A program made the translations under genes and the position numbers. From contig SSBO01000002.1 of NCBI GenBank assembly GCA_005281725.1, positions 1,040,845 to 1,104,844 on the forward strand: a DNA stretch of 64,000 nt, given 5' to 3'. The notes under the pieces are model-generated. The model searched no databases, was not told the origin of the DNA, and worked only from the letters and a program-made list of their open reading frames with translations. The stretch is from Wuchereria bancrofti (lineage: Eukaryota > Nematoda > Chromadorea > Rhabditida > Onchocercidae). Below, piece by piece: positions 10,652 through 22,500 of the stretch (its first letter is position 1; each line of letters opens with the position of its first letter).

Positions 10652-11400
10652 GAATTTTCCACTGTACGAAACCAAAGCTCTCCGAAAACCCAAATAAAAT
10701 TCACTACAACCTTTTCTAGGCCTTTCTCCCACCGTCTTTGAAAAGGCTTCTTGATCATTCAAAATGCTGCCAAGCAAGATTGTCATCTCCAGAGATAAAA
10801 ATCGCGAGTACTGGATCGCCTGCAGAATCAAAGTTTTGGACAGCTTCAGGTAAAATTGCGACTTTCAATGCATGCATTTTACACCTGTCATTTTGTTTCT
10901 TATGTGTCGCCCAGGTTCTTTGTGAAGACGGTTACATCCTTCGAGTCTTTTTAATGACCTTTTTAGATGTGATGCGCAGAACTGATCTCATCCTTTACAC
11001 CTTTACACCTGAAGTTCATCTGCCAAACCTAGCAAATGGTAGCGAATAGATTTGTTTAGAGAAGCATTCCTGTAAACGGACAGCTTTGCAAGGTTGACAA
11101 ACTCCATCTGTTCTAGTTTAAAGTCAGACCTGTTCTCCTAAGTGATTGCCCTAAAGCTAATCAGTACCCATGGACATACTTTGTTTGACCGTGCACGTCG
11201 GACATGTCTGACTTACGAAACCGTACCCGAAGCATATGCAGCGCAACTTCAGAAAGGTTACACAAGTTCCCTTGCCACAATCAGGAGTTGGCAGAGGAGA
11301 ATTTACATATATTTCAAATGATAAAAGTATATTTATATATTTGAAATGATAAGGAAACCCTATCACAAATCAATGTTCCTTTGTGAACATTGGTTGGTAT
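10652..11400 (-). other. Richer-G+C stretch with broken minus-strand coding texture
   Basis: The minus strand yields coding-like pieces in shifting frames. One is KVAILPEAVQNFDSAGDPV followed by FISGDDNLAWQHFE (about 10750-10870). Another is Cys-rich, around CGKGTCV and CICFGYG with QTCPTC (about 11190-11285). Stops and frameshifts separate them. A dead transposable element or old pseudogene is likely; I cannot name it. Confidence 0.3.
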
Positions 11401-11410
11401 TATATTTCCA

Positions 11411-12370
11411 GTCGACATGATCTTTCATTTCCCGGCAAAATTTTTTTCACAATATTATTATAAATTGTTTGAAATGTCAGTTTTTAATGATAAAATGGTA
11501 ACGAAATAATGGAGTACAAATTTTTTTGATCTAAACCATGGGATAAATCTATGAAATTAAGTACATTCCTAATACAAAGATGAATTTGTTAATTTTAGCT
11601 TTTCCCTCTTTAAAATTATCAATTGATATCATTTTTATCACTTTTGACGGTGTATTTGATAGATTTAGGTGCTTTAATGGCAGCAAAACTGATTTTTAAT
11701 AGAATTAGAAAAGAATTGTGAATTTATTTCGTATTTTGCTTGACAGTCGATATGATCTTCTAATTTCCGGCAAAGATTTTTTCACAATATTATTATAAAT
11801 TACTTGAAGTGTCAATTTTTAGTGATAAAATGGTAATGAATGGTGAATTTCAAATTTTCTTGTCACTAATCAAGTCATAAATTGGAAAATTGCATGAATT
11901 TCTATCACAGAAATTAGTTTACTTATTAATATTAGCCTGTCATACTATAAAATTTGTGGTTGATGTCATTTTCAATTAATGGCAACGAATTTGGTAAAAA
12001 ATACGAATTTCAAAATGCAGGGAAGGTAGCGAATTTTTGTTGAATTATGAAAATATTTTAACTTGATAGTTGATATGATTTCCCATTTTCAGGCAAAATT
12101 TTTTTTACAATATGTAATTATTTTATATATTGCAATGCTCACATAAATTATAAATTTGATAACTACTTTTTTGCAATGCGGTCGTTTTAAATATGGTTGG
12201 ATTAGAAGTTGTTTGAAATTAATAACTGTTTTCGGAATATTCTTTTAAGATACAATGGATCAGTTATGGAACTTTCTAAATTTCCCGCTAATTAACTCAC
12301 TAATTAATCACATTTTACAGTCGGGAATTATTTGTATTTTTGACAGTTGACATCCTTAAACTCTTGCTTG
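11411..12370. repeat. About three diverged copies of a ~330-bp tandem repeat
   Basis: The block GTCGACATGATCT...GGCAAAATTTTTTTCACAATATTATTATAAA at 11411 recurs at 11746 (GTCGATATGATCT) and, more diverged, at 12069 (GTTGATATGATTT), with spacings of 335 and 323 bp. The follow-on text GTCAGTTTTTAATGATAAAATGGTAA also repeats (about 11478 and 11812). A weak partial start lies near 12346 (ACAGTTGACATC). This is an old tandem array directly upstream of the small plus-strand gene. Confidence 0.75.
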
Positions 12371-12446
12371 CTTCATCATGATGATATAATTAATCGTAAT
12401 CTTATCTAATAATATTTAATAATTGCTACCATAGTTGTTTCATTTT

Positions 12447-12461
12447 ATGCTATAATTCTAG
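12447..12461 (+). promoter_or_regulatory. Putative trans-splice (SL1) acceptor for the small membrane-protein gene
   Basis: TATGCTATAATTCTAG ends at 12461, nine bases before the ATG at 12471. A pyrimidine-poor but canonical TTCTAG with no matching upstream coding exon fits a spliced-leader acceptor. An ordinary 5' UTR intron is the alternative. Confidence 0.5.
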
Positions 12462-12470
12462 AATTAATTA

Positions 12471-13213
12471 ATGCTTGAATCATCGTTTTATGAGATATCA
12501 AGTAAAAATGAATTAATGTTTGTTATTGCTATTACATCTACAACTTTGGCATTCATGGCATTGATGATCAACTTGTGCACCTATGGATATATCATGTTGA
12601 AAGTAAGAAATAAATCATTACCTCTTTTCTTGGCTCTAATCCGTCGGATTAGCTAGCTATCCCCAAGGTAGCCAAGTTTTTCCGGATAGCCAGGAAGGTG
12701 CCTTCCTTTATTTGCACCTAGTCTTAGTCCGAAATAAGATAATTATTATCAAGGTCTCTCTGGGATACTATGCGAATAAATAGGTAAAATGTAACCAGCT
12801 ACTGTAATCTGTTTGATATAGATTTCCTTTATTTTGCAATGTCTCTATTCGATCACAGTTAACATGAGCAGTAATCCAGAAAATAGGATGGGAACAAATT
12901 TTCGAAAGATTTTTACATATTTACTTCTGACGATACTTCAACTGCATTACAATAAACATTCCCTAATTTCTAACTGAAATAAATTTGCAAACTTAATTGA
13001 AATTTTTTCTTGTATTTCTTTTAAAGAAAAATGAATATATTTTTTATTAAGGTTCATCGTGGCATGTTGTTATTTCGAGAAAAAACAATCCTAGCGGAAC
13101 AATCACTGTCACGACGGCGTTTTGCTGATGATCTGATGGGAGAAATGAGTAAAGCTACGCATTTTGATTTTGCATCAAATCAAAGAGAAATAAATACATT
13201 AACTCATGGATAA
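12471..13213 (+). CDS. Small single-pass membrane protein, two exons, 97 residues
   Basis: Exon 1 (12471-12602) encodes 44 residues and exon 2 (13052-13213) encodes 53 residues plus TAA. The intron is 449 bp, phase 0, with an AAA|GTAAGA donor and a TATTAAG acceptor. Residues about 16-41 (ELMFVIAITSTTLAFMALMI, then NLCTYGYIML) form one hydrophobic segment. The following part is charged (REKTILAEQSLSRRRFADDL), consistent with a short N-out/C-in type protein. There is no cleavable signal peptide. AATAAA overlaps the stop (about 13213-13218). I recognise no family. The gene converges on unc-80, which may mean overlapping 3' ends; a functional link to the channel is speculation. Confidence 0.6.
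12636..12710. repeat. Cluster of short hairpins inside the intron
   Basis: A richer-G+C island in an AT-rich intron. CTAATCCG (12636-12643) and CGGATTAG (12645-12652) are perfect 8-nt arms around one base. A GCTAGC word follows, then repeated GTAGCC/ATAGCC words and GGAAGG-TG-CCTTCC near 12700. It may be a remnant of a miniature inverted-repeat element or a structured RNA segment. Confidence 0.6.
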
Positions 13214-13498
13214 ATAAAAGCAATATATGATCTTTAATTTGATTTCGAGTAATCACTCGAAAAAACCTAATTTTAAATTGTTAAATAAGCAGAAGAGTGA
13301 GAACTTTTTTATTACTATCAGACAATTATGTACAAACTATAAGCAATAAAATCATTGATCAACACAATTAATATGTTGAAAAATTTAATTAAACAGTTTT
13401 TAACAGTTGATTTGTAAACATTTTCTGCGACCAAGTTATGCAATCATTATGAGGCACGCATGTTCTGCTAGATTATGTAACATGCACGGTAAACAATT
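13214..13498. terminator. Shared 3' region between convergent genes
   Basis: The 285 bp separate the TAA of the small plus-strand gene from the TGA of unc-80. AATAAA for the plus strand overlaps its stop. The minus strand has AATAAA at about 13313-13308, roughly 190 bases past the unc-80 stop. The two 3' UTRs therefore come very close and may overlap. Confidence 0.5.
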
Positions 13499-16400
13499 TC
13501 ATACATAATGATGTCGTGCCGTGATGCGATCCACGAAATCTTCGTCACCACTTGAATTACGTCGATGTCCAGCTGGAGTTGTAAATGAAACGACTGAAAA
13601 AGATGCAAACGACGTATTAGAAATCTTGGAATTTTCAAATTTGATAATCATGTCCGAAGTCTGATCTAGTTATTTAGTATTGATATAATAATAGTGCAAT
13701 TGATTCTATTGTATAAGGAATTGAAATTTCCATGCTTGAATTTTTTCTTCTGTTTATAAGATAAGTAATCGATTACCTTTTGGTTTCTCTGATTCTGAAA
13801 GCGTACTAAGTGGTTCTTCCAAACTCAGTGGAAGCACAAGAGTTTCCAATTTTGATTGCCTACAAAATTTGAGCGATTTTTTAAGAAACAATTTATTCCT
13901 TTAAGTTATCACTGAAGCATTTGCTTACTGGCCGCCGACGAGCAGGCGAAATTTATCAAAAGCTTTGAAGCCAACGATTTCAGTAATAACATAATATCTC
14001 TTCAAATTTTAAGTTTTCCAAATTGATATTTTCTTTCTTTGCTTCGAGCAGTAAGCATTCTTAATAATTTATATACATCGATAAAGTTTAAGGTTTTTTC
14101 TCAATATTTAGTATATATGAAAAATCTTTTTTCGATATATATGAATTTTTTTCGATATGCTTATAAAAAATTTAAATTTAAGTGGGCGAGCTAAACATTT
14201 AATCATTATTGCACGACTTACCTTTTCTCGATATTTGGTGACTTACGGTATTTCGAAAATAGCGGCAAATCATGCAATTCAACAACTGTACGTTTTTGAG
14301 AACCTGAAAAACAAAGCATTAGATATTAGTAAGCCTATTTAGCCCCAACAACGGTTACTTTTCCCTTTAAAAGAAAACAAAAAGAATTTGGTGGGATAAA
14401 TTTGAATGATGAGATCAATAAGAATGAAAGGAATTACAAAAGCTATATTGATAAAAAAGATTAACAAATATTATACCCCTTGCATCTTTTATCATAAGTT
14501 TATCGCCTAAAAACTTTTTGACCAGTTCCGAGCTACAAATAGCCGGATAAGTTAATTTGGTGGTAAAAATGAAAATAAATAGTGATTAAAGTTGTTTGAA
14601 ATTCATTTTGCCATTTTTCATTGATTCAAATTTAGGTTATTTATGATTTTATACGATTAGCATGAAGGATACTAAGATTTAATTGCTTACATGTTTCATG
14701 TTGATACTGTTTACATAAGTCTATCTTTCATATGCTGATGCTAATTTATCTTGAAATTTTGCATTCATTTTCTAAAAACAATCTACATGGATATCCTTTG
14801 TTTGGTATTGTTTCACAAGCACTTACACTAATTAAAATATTGCCAATTAAATGATATGCTAACCAACTGAATAACTTTTTGTTGCAGGTGTAGATGAAGA
14901 TATCACATGTAAATTGTCCTCTTCCGTACCTTCAACGATGGTTCTTTCAGGTACTGCTTCTAGAAATTCCTTTCCTCAGTTACACTGATTCCCAGATGAC
15001 TTATTGTGCACGTTGCTAGAGCAACAATAAAGGTTAAAAACTGAATAAAAATAATATTTTAAAAACTCGCATAACACTTATATTATCATTCTCAAAATTC
15101 AATCTTTGAAATTTCCAAACAAAAAAAAAAAAAGAAAGAAACTGCTTCATAGAAATTACGAAGCAATATATGAGGAAAACCTTTACGATGTACTGAAGAA
15201 GCAATTCGATGTAATTTTGTGATTGTTGTTGTTGATAAGCGTCGTGGTTCACTAGCATTTGATCGTGCATTTGAATGACGATGTCCAACGGTACTTTGTG
15301 AACTACCCGAATCACTATGAAGTTCCGTAATTGTTGGTGTATGAGATCGAGCAATTTCTAATAGAAATATTTCAAACGATTGAGGCAAAGTTTTTTAATG
15401 ATAGCATGAATGAATGATCCGGAATTAAAGATTAGATGAAATGAAATGTTGAATTATTGGAAAGTTTTCAGTACTTATAAAAATTAATACATATTAACTA
15501 AACGATAAAAGTAAAATGAAGCTTATGAAAACATACCAAAAGCCTTTATCGAGAAGTCTTCCTTCATAATCTGTAACTCTTGTGACAATTCCGCTAACAA
15601 GGAACCATATCCACGAATTTTATTCCCAGATGCACCTAATAGTTGCAAGCGTTCTTTAAATTCTGCTTGCCATGCTGCTTCCTGTTCAGTTAAAACTTTC
15701 TGTGCTATCTACAATTATGCGCCAATAAAATAAATTTAACGACATAATTGAAATTTGCTAAAACTTAATGTTGCATAGCTGTAACACACTATCAATTAAT
15801 TTAATTTAATGAGACAATTGAAGTACTTTGCTTTGCAGGAATGGCAGAATGATTAGTGATATCGGCAAGTTGATATCGATCATAAAATCAATAAACGAAT
15901 ATAATGCAGTGCCACCAATTTTTTTACTAAGCAATTCACGGATTACTTTAAATATCCGTGGCCAAAGTAATGTTAACTGCTTCTCGAATGCTATTATCAT
16001 CACTTTGAGAGCTAAAGAAAAAATTTTAATTTAATTTGAAAAAAAAAATCGAGAAAAGATGATTGGTACATTTGAAATATGCCTTAAAAAGTTATTAAAT
16101 TATCGAAATTCATCCCAAAAAATCTTTTTTATTTTAATTGCAGAAAAAATATACCCAAAAATATAGCTTGACAAACTGTTTCACGAACAATACGATGCGT
16201 TGTTACAGTTGCAGAATGCCCACGTTCTGTTACAGATACTGAACCCTGTCGTCCAGTAACATCAATAATTGTTGAGCCTACAAGAGGAAAAAACTTTTAA
16301 TACAGAATCTTCAGTTATTAGAGAAATCCCAATTGTTAAAATAGAAAATTGAAAAGTTTACAATTTGATTTTTTTGTGAAATACTACACTTATAAAAAAA

Positions 16401-19400
16401 AGAAACATTTTACCGTGTGCATTTGTTCCTCGTATTAAAGTGGATGCTAAATTTGAACTCATTATTGGTGCGACACTTTGTCGTGCCAATGGAGGATTAA
16501 TAGCATTTTGCATTAAATTTAAGCAAAATATTAAATCTTTCGTTTGAAACTGCGGTTTATCTGCAATCGAGAAAGCTTGAAATAAATGGAAAGTTTATTT
16601 TCCGTTTGAAAATTACTTACTGTCACAGATAGATGATCTTATTAGTCAGTTAATTAAATATGTGATAGTTGATATATTTATTAGCGTATAATGCATAATT
16701 ATTGTCATAAATAGTCTTATTGTACATATCAATTTATGCCTCTCAATTTGAAATTTTAATTGAATTCATCTATTTGGATGAATGGTAGCATTTTTCATGA
16801 TGTAATCAAATGGCTAAACATTTTAAATACAAATTCTGATTTGAAAATGTAGTTAATTACAATTCAAAATTAAAGTAATAACTAAAACGAAACCATTTTT
16901 AGCAACTGCAGCTTGAAGAAATAGTGGAATTAAAACATGACACAATACAACTTCTAATCGTTCAGCTGTTGGTCCAATTCCTTCGCTACTGCATAAATAT
17001 TCCAATGAAAATGCTGCCTAAACAAACTGTAATTTACTATAAATTGTAATTTTAAAGAAGAAAATTAAATTATTATAAGTTGGAAAAATTTATTATGCAA
17101 ATTTTATACCTGACCAAGTGCTTGCATTAAAAAAGAAGCAAGTTTAAGAACTGCATTACAATATGGTTGTGGAGGAGAAGCACCATGCAATACGGTTGGA
17201 AAAACAGCATTGGATTGAGTGAAAAGATCATCATTTAATGGATCACCGATCATTATTCGTAAACACATCAATGTTGTGGACTGAAATTGAAAAAGAACAT
17301 AATAAATTAACAATCAAATGATTAGTTATTCATTTATTTGCTTTTTTCTTTTCTTATACTTTTTAAAAATGAAATATTAAAATTTTATTTATCAAGTTGA
17401 AAAAGAATTTTTTAATTTAATTGAAATATTTAAGTAATAGGATACTTTTAATGGATGCGAATGAGCGATATAAGGATAAGCAACAAGCGTTTGATGTAAA
17501 CCATTAAGCCAATTTGTCAATGCAGTCCAATTTGTTCGTCGTCGAAAGACAAATTTTTTGCCAATCTTTTGAATTGTCTTATCCAAACGTCGCAAAACAA
17601 AATTTAAAGTCGGTCGATTACTCTCCACTGACCAATCAGTTATTAATAGAATCACAGAGAAGTATCTGTTAAAATTTAAAATTGCTATTTCGAAAACAAA
17701 ATTCATAAAATGAATTTGATGAATTTTAAGCTTAGATGCAAAAATCATAAAAATATTTCGAAAAAAAGAGAAAGACAGAGACAGAGTGAAATATTTCATA
17801 TAAATGAATTAAAATTACTTTTGCAATCCAAGGCAAGCTATTGTGCTCAAATCGTAAGGAGCAATTTTCAATAATGCAAGAGCAATTTCATTCAATTTCT
17901 GAAAAAAAGTCAAATGTAGTCAAATTTGTAATGCATTTTATTTTCGATAGATCTTTTAATTCCTAGAGTTATCAAAAGTTAAATGACTAATTATGATAAA
18001 CAGATCTAATTAAGTGCTCATTAATTTTCAACGTTACTAACAGTAGAAGATATATTTTCAGTAAAATTTATAAAATTATCAGTATATAAGATAATTGATT
18101 TAATAAAACTTTAACATTTATGAATTGTTCTTGAAAACTTTGTATTTCAATTTACCCACCACGTAGCATTTATGATCGAATAATTCCGGGATTTTGATAT
18201 GTTCGATATTTGATGCTAATTTAGTAAGTTCCTTCAGCCGTGGTTTTGCTTTCTCGATAAATGTAGCTGCTAGCACCAGAAGAGCGTCACGTGGACGACG
18301 GAATACTTCACGTTGTCCTTCAGTATTATCCAAAGCATCTGATCCAACAACATTCTTTTTATCCTTCGTACTTCTACAACATTAATCTTTCCATTTTCCC
18401 AATTAATTAAGATACAGGAAAATTTTTTCAAGAATATCAATTAATAATTTTGACCTGAAATTATGGCAGAAGTTTTTCTTTTTTTTATTGAAAACCTATG
18501 ATTATCCAAAAAATTCTACTGTAATAGGTCCTTTAGGTTAATGTGAAATCGTGAAAATATCTTTTGAATCAAAATTCAACATGTCAATCATCATATTTTA
18601 CTTAACTCAATTTTTAATCGAAATATCTATATCATTATTCCATCAAAAAATGGTAGCTACTTTATATACTGGAATTACATTCATTTCAATATATTTAATC
18701 AATAAATTCCCAGTAGCCTATGTAAAAATTCATTTCGATTACTTCTAATTGGTCAGTCAGAAAAACAACAAATTTTGAAAAAAAAAGAAGAAAGAAACTT
18801 ACGAATAATGCATTTTCGTTTCATCTTCGATCAAAGTTGGTGGATCAAAGAATTGAGGTGAATCTGCAATGAAGGATTTCCCACGATCACTGACACTATT
18901 AACAATATCAAACGTTCGCGTTGGTCCTCTAAAATATTAATCAGTGAATATTTATCAAAAATTATTAAATAAGAACATTAATTTCCATTATAAATAAACG
19001 TGTATTATTTCTATTTGAATTAATTAACAAAATGAACCTGGCAAGAATATCACAACAATTCACTAATGCTTTCATTTCAACACATAATGTCGTATAGGTA
19101 GATATTTCATGTTTGACAGCAACTATACTGTTTTCCTCTTTTGTCGTATCCTTTTCAATTTGTTCCAAGAAGTATGGTATCGTTGCTTGCATTACTAACT
19201 ATAACAATTAACAATAGCAAATTAACATAATTTCATTAAGATATAATTTAATATGAATTTTAAGTAAAAAATTATTTGTTAATAAACTTTTTGTATATTT
19301 ATAAATAATTAACAAACAAAAAATTTCGCCATATTTTCCATTTTTATTATCTTAGTATAAAGTAATATATGACAAGAAATTGAAATAAACAAACAAAAAT

Positions 19401-19537
19401 GTGAAAGTAAACATTACCAACATCTGATAACAACGTCGTGATTCAGGCGCAAAAGCGCATACCGTTACAGCGCTTGCCAAAGCATCTGTTAGTAAGCTAA
19501 ACGTATTAGGATCATCACGATAACACAAATCTAATGC
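13499..19537 (-). CDS. unc-80: unc-80 exons 51-67, residues about 2559-3345 (C-terminus)
   Basis: Exons: 19418-19537, 19038-19198, 18803-18928, 18160-18373, 17819-17898, 17446-17665, 17110-17280, 16894-17017, 16414-16560, 16155-16277, 15827-16011, 15537-15708, 15181-15357, 14876-14959, 14222-14303, 13777-13859, 13499-13593. Conserved: VTVCAFAPES, REVFRRPRDALLVL, ALLKIAPYDLST, LLITDWSVESNRPTLNFVLRR, GGTALYSFIDFMIDINLPIS and QLLGASGNKIRGYGSLLAEL. The last five exons encode a Ser/Thr/Arg-rich tail with little similarity, held together by splice signals and phase. Translation ends ...DRITARHHYV. Confidence 0.88.
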
Positions 19538-22500
19538 CTAGAATTAGCTAAGTGTTATTAAATAAAATATTTCTTTTTTTTTAATTTAACTGAAATTATT
19601 AGAACATTGTGACATCATTTAATGAATCATAAGGATAATCATAAATAAAGTATAAAAATATATTATAAAAATATGTTAAAAATATCACTTTCCTTATCAA
19701 AATATGGTCTCATAATAATTTTATTATTAAGTAAACAATTTATTGCAGGCAATTACTTCATTTAAAGCATTTAAATTGTGTTTTTTGATTATTCTGCACC
19801 TGAGAGTTTGAAATAAAGAAATGAGTAATTTTTTGCAGAAGAAAATTGTACTTATAATTTCGAATGTAATTGAATGAGAAGCAAAATTTGATATACTGTT
19901 AATCAAAAGTTAAGTTGTGCTGCTATAAATATTCCAAAAACCTTAGATAATTTAAATTTTCAAACCGATATTTCTTTGATACAAAAGAAAATAATGAAAT
20001 ATGCATCATATAAGCAAATGATTATCTATTTTATTCTAAAAACAATCCTTCAAATGAAGACTTATGTAAAATTTAAGAGTAAAAAATTCAACTATCAACA
20101 AACTTTTAATGGTTTTGTTTCATTGATTAAATCTAATATATCAATTGGATCATCCATGTCATTCATATCTTCCATACTGTGTAGTAAATTAAACCAATAT
20201 TTCGCCTTCACCTGTAATAAATTATTAAATGAATTCCAATGAATTTCAAAAAAAAACAAACAAACATTCGGCAAATTCATTTTTATATCAGTTAATGAAT
20301 AGAGTTAAAATATGAGGATGAAATAAATAATGCAAATACCTTCATTGGATTTACTTCAAAATTATCATCACTAATATCAAGAATATTAGCCACCGAACCA
20401 GCCATTTGTAATAAAAAAGGTTTTCGATGAAGGATATAAAATTGTTTGCAAACATATTCAATGGTACGACAAAGTAATGGATTAGTCTGTCGTTGACTGT
20501 AACAAAGTAGTATTGTTGGCATTATGAGGAAAAAACCCTGAAAGAAGAAAAGAATAAGTATTCATAATTTAAATATTACAATTATTATCTGTTGTGTGTG
20601 TGTGTGTAGAAAATTTAATTCTCAAATGAATGATAAGTAAGATAAAATTTTCCAAAATTTTATCAGTTTTTCATTTTTCTTCGTTTGATTAAAAGAAATA
20701 AAAATACAACAATATTATTATAAACAAAGAATTGCTTAATCATTATTTAACTCTTCTCTCTCTCTCTCTCTCTCTTTTGATGTTATTGGAAACTTTGTAT
20801 GTAAAAATTTTTAATTTAAATTTTACAACTATTGCATACTATATAAGTTGAAAATTTCGCAAAAAAAGATGGAAAGCTAATGATAATAAAAGTATAATTA
20901 ATATGAACTAATATTGTTTTTGAAGGAAATTCTTTTTTTTTTTTTTTAATTTTCAAAGAATTTACCTGATTAGTGAAGAGAGTATTAAAATGTATAGCCA
21001 TGGATAGGTATGTTGCCATACAACGACGTAAAATTGTCACATTTTCACAGTGTAATAAGGTAACACCATTAATAACATTGATAAATAAATGCAAATCACC
21101 GAACATAAAAGCATTTTCCATCTTTGCGAACATATCAGACATTAACTTAAAGTTAAACTCATTTTTAAAATTTTTGCAATCTAAAATTTCAACTTTTAAA
21201 TTCTAATCGTGAAATATGACAAAAATATAAGGTAAAATTGAAATTTGCAACTAGAAAATATTCATCTTTTTCATTTATATAATATTTGAAATTCCTAAAA
21301 TTTCAAAACATTTTTAAGATTTTGTCCTTTATAAAAACAAAGTGTAAAAATTCACCAAAGCCCAAACAAATTTATGTGTACTATCGATGGAATATAATTC
21401 ACGGCCTAATGGGCCATTATACATGCCAAAACATGTTTCCAAACTTTTTCGTGGAAATGATGGCAAATGAGTAAATTCATCGTGCAAGAAAAATATTCGC
21501 TGTGGTATCTGAAAAATTATAATTCAATTAATTTTTTTTTTTTGTGAAATATAGCTTATCAAAATAAATCTTTTCAGAATTTCTTGAAAATTAAAAAAAA
21601 AATTTAACAAAACTTTAAATTTTATAAATAAAAATTCATTTGAAAAAAAAATTAGGAAAAGAATCGAACGAAATTTATTAACTTACAACATTTTCAGGAC
21701 TGTGAACAAGAGCATTATGCGTTAGCAATACTTTTCCCATTTCTATAAGTTTATGCGTGAATGCTATTTGACGCATTCGAAGGTGCGCTTCGTCAGGATT
21801 TAACTTAACCAACGTCAATTGCGGATACAACGAACGATGAAAAAAGTAAAAATCTCTAAAGAAAAAATAAAATTAATCGAATATCAATTATTTGAAGTAG
21901 CATTGATATTTCAAAATCATAAAATTAATATTCCTCTTTCTCTCTTATTATTTTATCTTTTGATCATTCCCTGTTGATATTTTCTTTTGATCTTCGTCTT
22001 TCCCGTAATATATTCTATTGCAAGAGTATTTCAGAATTGGCAAATACGGAACAAAGTAAAGAAATAACTGAATTTATTCTACTATCTATTAAAAGCATTG
22101 TAATGAAAATATTATTTAGATTCTTGAAAATGTATGTATATCAGACCGATAAACCGGATTAAAATTTTATAAAACAGAAAAACAAAGGAATCATTTAATA
22201 CTTACCGAACGTATGATGAAGGATTATGAACTAGATTTGTTTTAACATCAATAAGAAAATAATATTGACTATCACTTTCGGGAATATTGAAAAACTCGAT
22301 GCTATCCTTAAGTAATTGCTGAAATTGGGTCTCCTCATGAATCGGAAATTGTGATGGAATTCCACCGGAACCGCTATCAGGTCCATGAATAATAATTTTC
22401 TTTGCTGATGGAACATTTGCCGTTATCATTAATGCTTGCTGAAAATGGATAAATTTTTTTTTAAAGGTAAAACATTGGTCTGATATATATCATTCATAGC

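Noticed and set aside
14157..14342. 61-codon plus-strand ORF
   Set aside because: It is antisense to unc-80 exon 65 (14222-14303), whose phase fits its neighbours on both sides.
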